Part shown: positions 36,681-44,735 of the stretch, piece after piece
How the letters are laid out: every line of letters starts with the position of its first letter
How positions within the stretch are numbered: position 1 is the first letter of the stretch
Assembly: GCA_021636625.1 (NCBI GenBank)
Contig: JAJWLX010000003.1
Location: 1 to 64,000 of the forward strand
Source: Prevotella sp.
Lineage (GTDB): Bacteria > Bacteroidota > Bacteroidia > Bacteroidales > Bacteroidaceae
Reading direction: 5' to 3'
DNA: 64,000 nucleotides
Program-made: the position numbers and the translations under genes
Notes under the pieces: model-generated
Told to the model about the DNA's origin: nothing
What the model saw: the letters and a program-made list of their open reading frames with translations, nothing else
The model's database searches: none

Positions 36681-37745
36681 CTACTTACTGGAGATTACCT
36701 TCTCGACCTTAGCCTTATGCCACTCGTTAATCTTGCCCAGGATATCGATATCGTTCTCTATAATGAGCTGCTTGAGAACACCGAGCATTCTCCAGCCCTG
36801 CTCATCATAGAGCTTTGCTTTAGACTCAAGCTCCTTCAACGAGTTGGCTTCTGACATCTTCCGTCCGTTTTTCCAGAATCTGGCTCCGTGGAACATAATG
36901 AGGTTTCTCATCGTGTAGTAGGAACCAGAACCATTGTAGGCAGTAATGAACACATCAGCCTGCTTTGTGTCCCAAGAGAGATGCTTGCGGTTCTTGTTGA
37001 ACTCGTGAACGGCATCGTAGACCTCCTTGTAGGTGTTGCTGTCGTACATCTTGCGCGCGAGGCTGCTAAGAGGGGCATATACCTTCTTCTCCAGGTCTAC
37101 GACGAAGATGTCCTTGTTCTGAAGACGTACATAAGGATTGCCCTTACAGGTATGCTTGTATGTCTTCTTCACGTTTCCGTGCGCGTCTTTCTTGACTTTG
37201 TAGATGAGGTTGTCATCCACGTACTTGCGGAGCTTCTTGATATAGTCATAAGCCATATCGGCAGCAACGTAGCCTCCGAACCATCTGTTTCTCGCACCGG
37301 CATTCTCGTGATCCCCGTGAGCTGCCATCTTCATCTGAGCGTAGAGCTCGTTCTCCAACATGCGCCACTGGTACTCATAGCCCTTCTTCTGTAAAACCTC
37401 GTTGAATGACTTTCCGTCCTTCTCCATGTCTCGCAACATGTGGAACATCTGAGACATAACCCAACGACGGAACAGCTTCCAGTTACTTACGTATCCACCC
37501 TCGACAATCTGCTTGCCTACCGCATCGATGGTCGCATCGTCCATATCAACAGGGACCGCAGCGCCATTCTCGATCTTGATAAGTTGATCGTCACCGAGAG
37601 GGAAGTACTTGCTCACGTCAACGCCTGCTGCCTTAAGAGCCTCGATACGCATCTGCGCCTTGGTCTTCTTGGTAGCTGCTGTAGCCTCTACGTTCTTTGT
37701 TACGATGTTCAAGTTCTCACCAGTGATTGTTACAATCTGCTTCAT
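36681..37745 (-). CDS. Conserved-looking phage protein, unknown function
   Basis: 354 residues, the largest unknown in the array. The N terminus is low-complexity (VEATAATKKTKAQMRIEALK); the remainder is helical and basic, with landmarks FRRWVMSQMFHMLRDMEKDG, NRWFGGYVAADMAYDYIKKL and YYTMRNLIMFHGARFW. No enzyme motif or family is recognised. The leader before 37745 and stem at 37787-37807 are array type. Confidence 0.75.
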   Translation of the reverse strand: MKQIVTITGENLNIVTKNVEATAATKKTKAQMRIEALKAAGVDVSKYFPLGDDQLIKIENGAAVPVDMDDATIDAVGKQIVEGGYVSNWKLFRRWVMSQMFHMLRDMEKDGKSFNEVLQKKGYEYQWRMLENELYAQMKMAAHGDHENAGARNRWFGGYVAADMAYDYIKKLRKYVDDNLIYKVKKDAHGNVKKTYKHTCKGNPYVRLQNKDIFVVDLEKKVYAPLSSLARKMYDSNTYKEVYDAVHEFNKNRKHLSWDTKQADVFITAYNGSGSYYTMRNLIMFHGARFWKNGRKMSEANSLKELESKAKLYDEQGWRMLGVLKQLIIENDIDILGKINEWHKAKVEKVISSK

Positions 37746-37833
37746 AATTCTAATAATTTAAATTGGTTAATACTAGGAGCGTGAAACAGATTGTTCCACG
37801 CCTTGTTCGGCTCTACGATATTTTGCGCGGGAA

Positions 37834-37858
37834 TGCCCACTACCTTTAGGTGTGGGAT
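37834..37858 (+). repeat. Left-end hairpin of the TnpB element
   Basis: CCCAC-T-ACCT-TT-AGGT-GTGGG (37836-37856) is an imperfect hairpin about 75 nt upstream of tnpB, as expected for an IS200/IS605-type left end. Confidence 0.6.
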
Positions 37859-37930
37859 TAAATCGCACATTTTTCTGAATTTATTTGCAAATTTGAATAA
37901 AAAGTTGTATATTTGCAAGTAAAATAACGT

Positions 37931-39076
37931 TTGCTTATGATTTCATACAAATACAAACTATATCGCACCGATAAGACGAAGCACCTGGATAAGATGCTCC
38001 GTGAGGCTGCTTTTGTGTGGAATCATGCACTTGCGCTACAGAAACGGTACTACCGTCTGTATCATAAATACATCGGTCGTAATCGTATGCAAGCACATTT
38101 TGCAAAGCGCATTAGTCGTAACCTCCTTCACTCGCAGAGCGTTCAGGAAATACTAGAGCGGCTTGACGATGCCTACAAGCGTTTCTTCAATCATCTGGCA
38201 GCACGACCTCCAAAGTTCAGACGTGCGAAGGACTTTTCCTCAATCGTCTTTAAACAGGGTGGTTATTCCCTCAACGGAAACGTGCTAACCATAAACAGAA
38301 TAAGCAAGCGATACAAGTTCTCGTTGAGCAGACACTACGACGGCAAGGTTAAGACCCTAACCGTCAAGCGCAGTCCGCTGGGAGAGTATTTCATCATCAT
38401 GGTGCTTGATAAAGCCCCTGTCAGCCTCGGAAAGACACACAATGGTGCATCCGTAGGCATCGACTTCGGTCTAAAAACATACATGACGATGAGCGATGGA
38501 ACGACGGTCAAAAACCCGCAGTTCTTGAAGACCGAACTCCCTCGTGTACAGCGTGCCTCTCGCAAATTATCAAAGACCGCATCGGACAGTCACCACCGAC
38601 AGGCTCGCCGGAAGGAACTCGACCGCATTCTAGAACGTATAGTCAATCAGCGGAATGAGTTCCAGTGGCAACTGGCACACCATCTGTGTAGGCAGTATGA
38701 CCGTATCTTCATCGAAGACCTCCAGCTCACCGGCATGTCTGCCTTGTGGGGTAGGAAGATGAGCGACCTTGCACACGGTGCGTTTGTCACCAAGCTGGAG
38801 TATGTAGCCTCCAAGTATGGTGTCACCGTCCATAAGATTGACCGATTCTACCCGTCATCAAAGACGTGTACATGCGGCTATGTCAACAAGCAGCTTCAGT
38901 TGAAGGATAGGCTCTGGACTTGCCCTGAGTGTGGCGCAGTCCATAGCCGTGACCTTCTCGCTGCCCAGAATATTCTTCGGCAGGGCATTGCCGAATTGGA
39001 GAGCACAAGTAAGACACCTTCCGCAAGGAGGGCGCATGTGCGCCTGCATCCAAGAATCTCACGTATTCATGCGTGA
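37931..39076 (+). CDS. tnpB: TnpB, RNA-guided nuclease of IS200/IS605 elements
   Basis: 381 residues, a transposon-encoded RuvC nuclease ancestral to Cas12 that cuts DNA under guidance of an RNA from the element's right end. RuvC parts are intact: Asp in VGIDFGLKTYMT (near 178), Glu in FIEDLQLTGM (near 262) and Asp in HSRDLLAAQNIL (near 339). The zinc ribbon reads SSKTCTCGYVN ... WTCPECG, with C-x-C rather than the usual C-x-x-C in its first half. It is the only plus-strand gene in the array and no TnpA transposase is present, so it is a lone element that needs a helper to move. Confidence 0.92.
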   Translation: MLMISYKYKLYRTDKTKHLDKMLREAAFVWNHALALQKRYYRLYHKYIGRNRMQAHFAKRISRNLLHSQSVQEILERLDDAYKRFFNHLAARPPKFRRAKDFSSIVFKQGGYSLNGNVLTINRISKRYKFSLSRHYDGKVKTLTVKRSPLGEYFIIMVLDKAPVSLGKTHNGASVGIDFGLKTYMTMSDGTTVKNPQFLKTELPRVQRASRKLSKTASDSHHRQARRKELDRILERIVNQRNEFQWQLAHHLCRQYDRIFIEDLQLTGMSALWGRKMSDLAHGAFVTKLEYVASKYGVTVHKIDRFYPSSKTCTCGYVNKQLQLKDRLWTCPECGAVHSRDLLAAQNILRQGIAELESTSKTPSARRAHVRLHPRISRIHA

Positions 39077-39110
39077 GAGTATGTCAAGCCCCACCCTTGT
39101 TTGGCTCAAT
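38990..39110 (+). ncRNA. Probable guide (omega/re) RNA of TnpB
   Basis: The 3' part of tnpB contains GGCGCATGTGCGCC (39031-39044) and the last hairpin CTCACGTA-TTCA-TGCGTGAG (39058-39077, with a U-G pair on the plus strand). Then comes GTATGTCAA, whose TCAA matches the right-end cleavage sequence of IS608-type elements. The guide would be the flank starting at 39088-39089 (GCCCCACCCTTGTTTGGCTC). Confidence 0.6.
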
Positions 39111-39536
39111 CCAGTCTCTGAGGATAATCAGGTCCTTATCGTTCTCCGAACACCAGAACCAAGTTCCCCATCTGCCGTCCCAGTAAAGGTTGCCTCTGAG
39201 TAGCTGGACCAGTACGTACAGCTCCAGCTTGCATCTTGCTAGCTCTCGTCGCTCTCCGTACATCATATCTTCGTCTGAGAGCTCTTTCTCAGGCAAAGCC
39301 TTGAAGTAATACCGGCGATGTGATTCGGAGCGTTCTGACGGCACAGAATGCTTGTACGCTGCATATTTCTGCTCGATACCTACAAACACTACCTCGGGTG
39401 TAAGGTAAGGTGTGTCTTTCGGTTTGTCTTCCTCGGACATCACTATCTTACCATTCACCCTACATGTTCTCTTTTGGAAGTTGATGGTGAACTTAGCACC
39501 ATTCTCAACTTCATTGATAATCTCGTCGTATGTCAT
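39084..39536 (-). CDS. Phage protein, 3' end altered by the TnpB element
   Basis: 150 residues, unknown. Landmarks are FTINFQKRTCRVNGKIVMSE and NLYWDGRWGTWFWCSENDKD. Its stop codon (TGA) is supplied by the TCAA end of the TnpB element. Just before it, the frame runs through GAGCCAAACAAGG, which in other genes is the untranslated start of a hairpin unit. The last six or so residues (NKGGA) are therefore probably not original. The start has the array leader and stem 39562-39585. Confidence 0.72.
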   Translation of the reverse strand: MTYDEIINEVENGAKFTINFQKRTCRVNGKIVMSEEDKPKDTPYLTPEVVFVGIEQKYAAYKHSVPSERSESHRRYYFKALPEKELSDEDMMYGERRELARCKLELYVLVQLLRGNLYWDGRWGTWFWCSENDKDLIILRDWIEPNKGGA

Positions 39537-39569
39537 ATTCTCAAAATATTTGGTTAATAGGGATAGTGC

Positions 39570-39815
39570 TTATTCTAGCACTATCAAATTGGCTTCTTCG
39601 AGTTCATCCTTACTCAGTACATCTTCGTCTTCTCCGATGTGGATATAGAATTTATCTCCGTTCGCCCACTCCATTGCACGCATATACAACCAGTGAGCCT
39701 CCTCGATAGAGAATCCGTCTGCACTTACAGAATCAAGCATCTCTCCCATGCAAACTTCGGAATCCCAGTACTCTTTCTTGATTTCCTCAAGCTTCTTTAG
39801 TAATTTACTGTCCAT
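39570..39815 (-). CDS. Small acidic phage protein
   Basis: 81 residues starting MDSKLLKKLEEIKKEYWDSE, helical and acidic (HIGEDEDVLSKDELEEANLI). Its stop lies in the loop of the next hairpin, so the last codons form the stem. The leader before 39815 is array type, but the region upstream is the long folded stretch. No family is recognised. Confidence 0.7.
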   Translation of the reverse strand: MDSKLLKKLEEIKKEYWDSEVCMGEMLDSVSADGFSIEEAHWLYMRAMEWANGDKFYIHIGEDEDVLSKDELEEANLIVLE

Positions 39816-39836
39816 AATTCTCAATATATTGGTTAA

Positions 39837-41013
39837 TAGGAGTGCGCTCAGAGAATCTGTTGCGTAACTATATGCTTTTGATATATACAGTATTATAGTC
39901 CTGAGACTCCTGGATATAATCCAGTGATTCTCAGGATGCTGAATACTGTATTTACAATCGACTCTCCTTGCGCACCATTCGGCTCGCAATAGCTATAGCA
40001 TAGTCTCAGTAGAGTGTTGCATCTCTGTATCGTCTTGATTATTGCATGTATAAGAACGGGACGCGTACCGGGCAACCGCCAGGTTGTGTCCCGTTGTCAC
40101 ATTACATGCAACTGAATCTGTTCTACTCTTGGCTATGCGGACTGCAATGTCCATTTGGTTGTTTGTAGGTACACTCATAGGCTTGTTGCCTTCCTATAAT
40201 CAACTGATACGAACCAGATGGCTTACGCGGGTTAATATTTAACCTAAGGATTAACCCGCGTTATTTGCAAGCTGGTTGGTAAATTACAGCCTCCTCGTGT
40301 ACCTCGTTTGGCAATAACGTTGTCTTTATCTGAGAGCGTGACACGTAGCTTTAGCAGCTTGATTATGGAGCTGTTGTAAGACGCCGGAGTACCCGGATAG
40401 TGTTCCGGGGAGGCCGGCGGCATGGAAACAGCACCCTTAAACATCTCTCCTCTGAAGACTACCCTCGTGCTTGGGTGATTCCCTGACCGATGGCTCGGCA
40501 CAATACTATATGTTTCTGATTTGACACAGGATTCGCCAGAATAGATGATCCAGGACGTCGTAAGTAGTATACGACGACGTCCAGGATCAACTACTCTGGT
40601 TAGAGAACCTGTTTCGTAAACTTCTGCCATCCATCAGGGAGTGGTGGTGTGCGCCACCGGTGGAAGTCATACGGACCGGCACATTTCTGTACTTCGTTGA
40701 TGAGCTACGCCTTGTGCGTAAATTTGTCGACAATCCGTCTCAAGTTGCAAACTTGCGAACTTGGACGCATCGTCGACAAATCTCGTTATAGAGGCGCTAG
40801 TCTGAATCTGTCCGTCCTTCTTCCACGTCCGTGTGCTCGGTTACAGAGTCTGCCAGTCAGAAGATACTGCGCATAGCTATATCAGCTTGATAATATCCTG
40901 GTGGAGAGGATCATAGGACCATCTCTGATTCAGAGATAGGTCCATGATCTTCGAGACCGGATGTTTAAAACATTCTTCTTCATTCCGGCAGTTCCGTGCG
41001 CTAGGATGCTAAA
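39837..41013 (-). ncRNA. Giant ornate noncoding region downstream of the reverse transcriptase
   Basis: About 1.18 kb with no convincing gene, packed with long stems: 39885-39951 (three nested stems of 10, 7 and 6 bp), 40042-40111 (9 and 8 bp), 40212-40277 (6 and 12 bp), 40382-40419, a three-way junction 40467-40501, 40536-40599, 40641-40658, 40706-40720, 40721-40781, 40880-40892 and 40909-40949 (17 bp). In 40536-40599 an A-C mismatch on the plus strand is a G-U pair on the minus strand, pointing to a minus-strand RNA. No promoter is seen inside, so it would be made by read-through from the reverse transcriptase gene. No tRNA fits. Size and density recall the GOLLD and ROOL classes, but no match is claimed. 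Confidence 0.65.
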
Positions 41014-42279
41014 CTACAGGGTATTCACCAATGTATTGTACGCTGCCCTGCTCGTTCGCAAGGCATTCTGGGCACAACCTATCGATAGATACCCCTTGAT
41101 TTCGCTCTCTGTCTTACCCCTGTTGGCTTTCACGTTCCTGCCACGGCCTCGGTCTATGCAACCTACAGCCTGAGTCTTAACGTAGCCAAGTCCACCGACC
41201 TTCTTCTTGCCTGTCTTGACCGCACGGATGCAGTCCATGACGAAGGTGTTGAGCTTATCAATGTCCTCCTTTACGTTTATGACCGGAAGAACCTGAGTAG
41301 CCCAGGAGTAATCGTAGTACCCCTTGTAGAGATATCTGTTCACTGAATTGATGGCTTTCGTCATCGTGGTGTCACGCTTCTTAATCGTCCTCTTCTCAAT
41401 CTCCTTCTGGAAGGTCTTGATACGAGTGGACGACAGAGAGATATTGTGACCCTTGATGGAATACCCGAGGAACTTGAACCAGTGATTAGCGTCAAGATAC
41501 TCAACTTTCTTAGGGTTGAGCGTCATCTGCATCATCTCCAGCTCGCTCTTCATGATATCCATCGCTTTCTCATAGTCTTCACCTACGAACAGCGTATCGT
41601 CAGAATAGCGGACGTAATATCCGTTAAGCTTAGATAGCTTGTCGTCAAGATGATAGAGAATGACGTCAGCCAGCCATGCAGCAACAGAACATCCCTGCTT
41701 GAGGGACTGATACTTCTCACAGAGGTTATTGTCTTCATCGAAATAGATATCCGTATGATAGTAGTCACGAATGACATCTATCAGCGCAGACTTTCCGTGT
41801 TTCTCCTCTACCTTGTCGAATGCCCAGTCGATGAAACGAATAGGCACGGAATCAAAGTACTTGGAAAAATCACCTTTCCATCCGATGATTTTACCCTCTG
41901 CCGAGTATATTATCCGAGACACATCTTGCACCACACGACCGCAGCCGATACCCTTTTGGTACGACGTACAGCGTGGATGCACCATCTCCGGCATCAGCTC
42001 GAACAGGAGGTCGTTGGCAATGCTCAATAGGATTCTGTCTACAGGTTCATTCACATAGACAGTACGGAAATCTCCGTTGTCTTTCGGAATCTTGGCTGTA
42101 TGTGGCGGCATTATCTTGTAATTGCCGCTCTTGATCCTCTGATACATAGCCAGACGAGCCTCTGGTGTTGTAAGCTGATACATTACTGCTTTGTTCATGT
42201 CCTTGAATAAGCCTTTCTCGATAGCATACTGCCATCTGGCTTTCTCGAAGAACATTTCTAGGATTCTGTCTTCATTCAT
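41014..42279 (-). CDS. Phage reverse transcriptase
   Basis: 421-residue RNA-dependent DNA polymerase. The RT boxes appear in order: template-contact region IPKDNGDFRTVYVNEPVDRI (63-82), catalytic GDFSKYFDSV (Asp137), KQGCSVAAWLADVIL (194-208, the box that reads SQ in diversity-generating retroelements and SP in group II introns; here SV), YVRYSDDTLF (YSDD 225-228) and FLGYSIKG (near 270). The thumb and a basic C terminus (GRGRNVKANRGKTESEIKGY) follow. No maturase or endonuclease domain is seen. It starts with the array leader, and its stop abuts the giant folded region, making an RT-ncRNA pair likely. An RNase H is encoded elsewhere in this phage. Confidence 0.88.
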   Translation of the reverse strand: MNEDRILEMFFEKARWQYAIEKGLFKDMNKAVMYQLTTPEARLAMYQRIKSGNYKIMPPHTAKIPKDNGDFRTVYVNEPVDRILLSIANDLLFELMPEMVHPRCTSYQKGIGCGRVVQDVSRIIYSAEGKIIGWKGDFSKYFDSVPIRFIDWAFDKVEEKHGKSALIDVIRDYYHTDIYFDEDNNLCEKYQSLKQGCSVAAWLADVILYHLDDKLSKLNGYYVRYSDDTLFVGEDYEKAMDIMKSELEMMQMTLNPKKVEYLDANHWFKFLGYSIKGHNISLSSTRIKTFQKEIEKRTIKKRDTTMTKAINSVNRYLYKGYYDYSWATQVLPVINVKEDIDKLNTFVMDCIRAVKTGKKKVGGLGYVKTQAVGCIDRGRGRNVKANRGKTESEIKGYLSIGCAQNALRTSRAAYNTLVNTL

Positions 42280-42330
42280 AATTCTTCTTGTTTTGGTTAT
42301 AGTGAGAGGGAGCTGCCCTCTCTTTTTAGG

Positions 42331-42591
42331 CTACCACTCTTTGTTGTAAGCAAGTTTTCCTTCGCCAAATTTACGCATTTGGTCTGTAAAATCCTTGAAA
42401 TTTACTCCTATTGCCCACTGCCCACCATAATGATCGCAGGCTATATAATCCTTGCCATACGACGGACCGCATCTTTTACAAGTGTATATCCACATCTTTA
42501 GTTTCCCAACGATAATGGTATATCCATCTTTCAAATCGCTATAAGCTGCACGTAAATTTGCCATGCGAGTTCCTAAATTAACTTGTGTCAT
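42331..42591 (-). CDS. Small zinc-finger-like phage protein
   Basis: 86 residues; a CxxC followed by Cys/His (WIYTCKRCGPSYGKDYIACDHYG) suggests a metal site. N-terminal MTQVNLGTRMANLRAAYSDL looks helical. No family is recognised. Array leader; stem 42619-42636 upstream and 42304-42322 downstream. Confidence 0.7.
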   Translation of the reverse strand: MTQVNLGTRMANLRAAYSDLKDGYTIIVGKLKMWIYTCKRCGPSYGKDYIACDHYGGQWAIGVNFKDFTDQMRKFGEGKLAYNKEW

Positions 42592-42637
42592 AATTCTCTT
42601 TGTTTAATTGGTTATAGTGATAGCCCGGAGGCTATCT

Positions 42638-42898
42638 TTAGGCTAATGCATTCAGCACTCTGTGAGCGTTGTATGCGACAGGATTGCTGTATTTCGTCTC
42701 TGCCGATATTCTGCGCTCACAAATCTCAATGCATCTCTCGTGTGCAATATTCTCGGATAAGGCATCAAGCTCGATATGGGTGCTGCCAGATGATGGCTTG
42801 CCCACACAATACTTGTGCCCGTCACGATAGCACACGATTCTTCTGTTCACTCTGTAGATAGTTCTACTTCCCTTCTGTGAAATTGTAATCTTTGTCAT
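42638..42898 (-). CDS. Small phage protein, unknown function
   Basis: 86 residues. The first half is a strand-rich basic segment (SRTIYRVNRRIVCYRDGHKY), the second helical (IAHERCIEICERRISAETKY). No family is recognised. Standard array leader, with the upstream stem at 42922-42945 carrying a minus-strand G-U pair. Confidence 0.68.
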   Translation of the reverse strand: MTKITISQKGSRTIYRVNRRIVCYRDGHKYCVGKPSSGSTHIELDALSENIAHERCIEICERRISAETKYSNPVAYNAHRVLNALA

Positions 42899-42946
42899 AA
42901 TTCTATTTAATTGGTTAATGGAAGAGGAGCATGCAAGCTCCCCTTG

Positions 42947-43789
42947 TTAGGCTGCATCTTTCGGCTGTAAGCCGTGTTCTTTGATAACCTCTTCTATGAG
43001 GTCATCAGCATCTTCGAAGTACTCTCCCCAGCATGAATCAATCTCCTCCCAGTCGTAGGAGCCAGAAGTGTCTCCGTCGTCGTACTTTTTAGTGTAGTGA
43101 CGCTTCTTTTCAAGGACAAATCCTTTTACGTCACCCCACATCCACATACCGATATTCTTAACCTCGCTCTCAAACAGCTCGATTGCACGATTCTTCCAGT
43201 TCTTGGTATTCGTATCAACCATCTTTTCAAATCTCTCCTTGTTACAATATGCGATACCTTCTACATAGTCTCCCTGACAGTATCCCGTAGAAGACCACTC
43301 GTATATCACGATTTCGTAAGCTATGTCATCAAGCAGCCATATCAAGTCCTCGTTGTTCATAGGCTCGATCATCTCTGCTCTCATGTCATAGTTCTTGATT
43401 TCGTCAGGAGTAAACTCTACCGAAGTCTTGTATGCCTCTCTGCTGTCGTAATAATCAAGTTCCCAAACATGAGAGCTTCTATCATACGATAATTTGGCAG
43501 AGCGATGCTTGTTGCTCTTCAGATATTTTACAAGACGATTCTGTGGAACGTACATGTATACAAGCTCACGAAGAGCATCCTGCAAACTGTGGTTATTAGT
43601 GTCGTATTTTCTGTCGTATATTTCATCCCAGTTGCAGCCGTTACTTAATCTTCCACTACCGCAACTGGTATACTCCCAAAGATACACACCTGCCAAATCC
43701 CATGAAGAGCAAGGTGATTCAGCGTCCTCATCCTGGTAAATGGTGATTCTGTAATCACCGATTTCCTTCTTTGCAAATTCGTAACTCAT
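42947..43789 (-). CDS. Acidic phage protein, unknown function
   Basis: 280 residues, starting MSYEFAKKEIGDYRITIYQD at 43789 after an array leader (an ATG at 43801 is inside the leader). It is rich in Asp, Glu, Tyr and Trp; landmarks are SSWDLAGVYLWEYTSCGSGR, WLLDDIAYEIVIYEWSSTGY and the acidic end. No family is recognised. Its strong negative charge is compatible with DNA-mimic or host-binding roles, but nothing proves this. Confidence 0.72.
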   Translation of the reverse strand: MSYEFAKKEIGDYRITIYQDEDAESPCSSWDLAGVYLWEYTSCGSGRLSNGCNWDEIYDRKYDTNNHSLQDALRELVYMYVPQNRLVKYLKSNKHRSAKLSYDRSSHVWELDYYDSREAYKTSVEFTPDEIKNYDMRAEMIEPMNNEDLIWLLDDIAYEIVIYEWSSTGYCQGDYVEGIAYCNKERFEKMVDTNTKNWKNRAIELFESEVKNIGMWMWGDVKGFVLEKKRHYTKKYDDGDTSGSYDWEEIDSCWGEYFEDADDLIEEVIKEHGLQPKDAA

Positions 43790-43844
43790 ATCTAATATCA
43801 TTTAAATGGTTTAACATTGAATATCCCCATGCTAGGGGATATTG

Positions 43845-44120
43845 TTAGGTTTCTTCGTAATCTTCCTCCATCATAGAGTGAATCTCTTCAAGCTCGTTGG
43901 AGAAATTATACTGGATATTGTACGTTCCGAAGGCTTTGAAATACCATTCTTCGAGATACTCTCTGTCCTTGTTCGCCTGCTCGCTGTCCTCTGCGGCATC
44001 AAGCCTGGCTACCATCTGAGGATACAGGTCGTAGTAATCGTCTCCATCGTAGTCCGTCGCCCAGAACGTACCTGTAAACGTGTCTGGGATAATCGTTGTA
44101 CAGATTTGCAAAATTACCAT
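43845..44120 (-). CDS. C-terminal part of a frameshifted gene
   Basis: An open frame with good coding character (TFTGTFWATDYDGDDYYDLY, then an acidic helical end) that overlaps the gene at 43999-44385 in the +1 frame. It lacks the leader every neighbour has. It reads as the natural continuation of that gene after a +1 shift near 44069, where the upstream frame reads TAT CCC AGA. Confidence 0.6.
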   Translation of the reverse strand: MVILQICTTIIPDTFTGTFWATDYDGDDYYDLYPQMVARLDAAEDSEQANKDREYLEEWYFKAFGTYNIQYNFSNELEEIHSMMEEDYEET

Positions 44121-44385
44121 CCATGCGCTGGTCGTTAAGATGGAGATATTTCTTCATCTCTCTGTTTGCCTTGTGAGTAAACTCCCATGCAAGACCCTGG
44201 ATATTCTTTCCATACAAATCGGCAATGTATTCTTCCAGATCCTCTGCGTCATCGAAATTTTCAAGACACTCACGATATAGATTCTCGATAGTCTTAGCGA
44301 AGCTTTCAACACCGATATAATCGGCTACTTTCTCGACAACTTCACCCTTGTTGTTCATAACAACTTCTATAATATTCTTTTCCAT
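43999..44385 (-). CDS. Small phage protein, probably frameshifted near its end
   Basis: Starts MEKNIIEVVMNNKGEVVEKV with a proper array leader. It is convincing as far as NREMKKYLHLND, after which the frame becomes basic and unlike its neighbours (RYVLGDGLRWRRLLRPVSSD). The overlapping +1 frame (43845-44120) continues plausibly, giving about 180 residues in all. Either a one-base error or mutation in a CCC run, or a programmed +1 shift at CCC-A, would explain it. Confidence 0.65.
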   Translation of the reverse strand: MEKNIIEVVMNNKGEVVEKVADYIGVESFAKTIENLYRECLENFDDAEDLEEYIADLYGKNIQGLAWEFTHKANREMKKYLHLNDQRMDGNFANLYNDYPRHVYRYVLGDGLRWRRLLRPVSSDGSQA

Positions 44386-44438
44386 AATTCATCTGTTTAA
44401 ATGGTTCGTAATTGTTCCCCACATTATCGTGGGGAGTT

Positions 44439-44678
44439 TTAGCTAATTATGGCGATATCGCCACATTTTCTGTAGAAATGCTTGTACGCCTCAAGACCAC
44501 TGGCAGCTTTCAAGTCTGTTACCTCTAACTTGCCTGTATCCTTGCGCACCTCTGCAATAGAGAACGTGTTGTCGTGCGCCCACTTGATGAGGTCCACACG
44601 TCTAACTGGATTCTCTACTGACTCTACGATTTCACACTTCAGTAAATCGTCTTCAAAAATCTCGTCTAATTCACTCAT
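44439..44678 (-). CDS. Small acidic phage protein
   Basis: 79 residues: MSELDEIFEDDLLKCEIVES, then VRRVDLIKWAHDNTFSIAEV, which may be a short winged-helix-like or HTH-like segment, and a C terminus YKHFYRKCGDIAIIS. No family is recognised. Array leader with stem 44707-44730. Confidence 0.68.
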   Translation of the reverse strand: MSELDEIFEDDLLKCEIVESVENPVRRVDLIKWAHDNTFSIAEVRKDTGKLEVTDLKAASGLEAYKHFYRKCGDIAIIS

Positions 44679-44735
44679 AATCTGTAATCTTTGGTTAATA
44701 GAAATCCCAATCCGTGAGAGTGAGGATTGGTTTGG

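Noticed and set aside
40244..40630. A 128-codon minus-strand open frame in the folded region
   Set aside because: It has no array leader, unlikely composition (many Ser, Pro and Arg runs) and is crossed by strong stems, so it is taken as a by-product of structure.
39837..41013. An array of tRNA genes in the gene-free region
   Set aside because: No T-arm consensus (GTTCRANNC) or cloverleaf of correct dimensions was found on either strand.
41014..42279. Diversity-generating retroelement
   Set aside because: Box 4 lacks the SQ signature and no adenine-varied template/variable repeat pair was seen; the variable gene could still lie outside the window.
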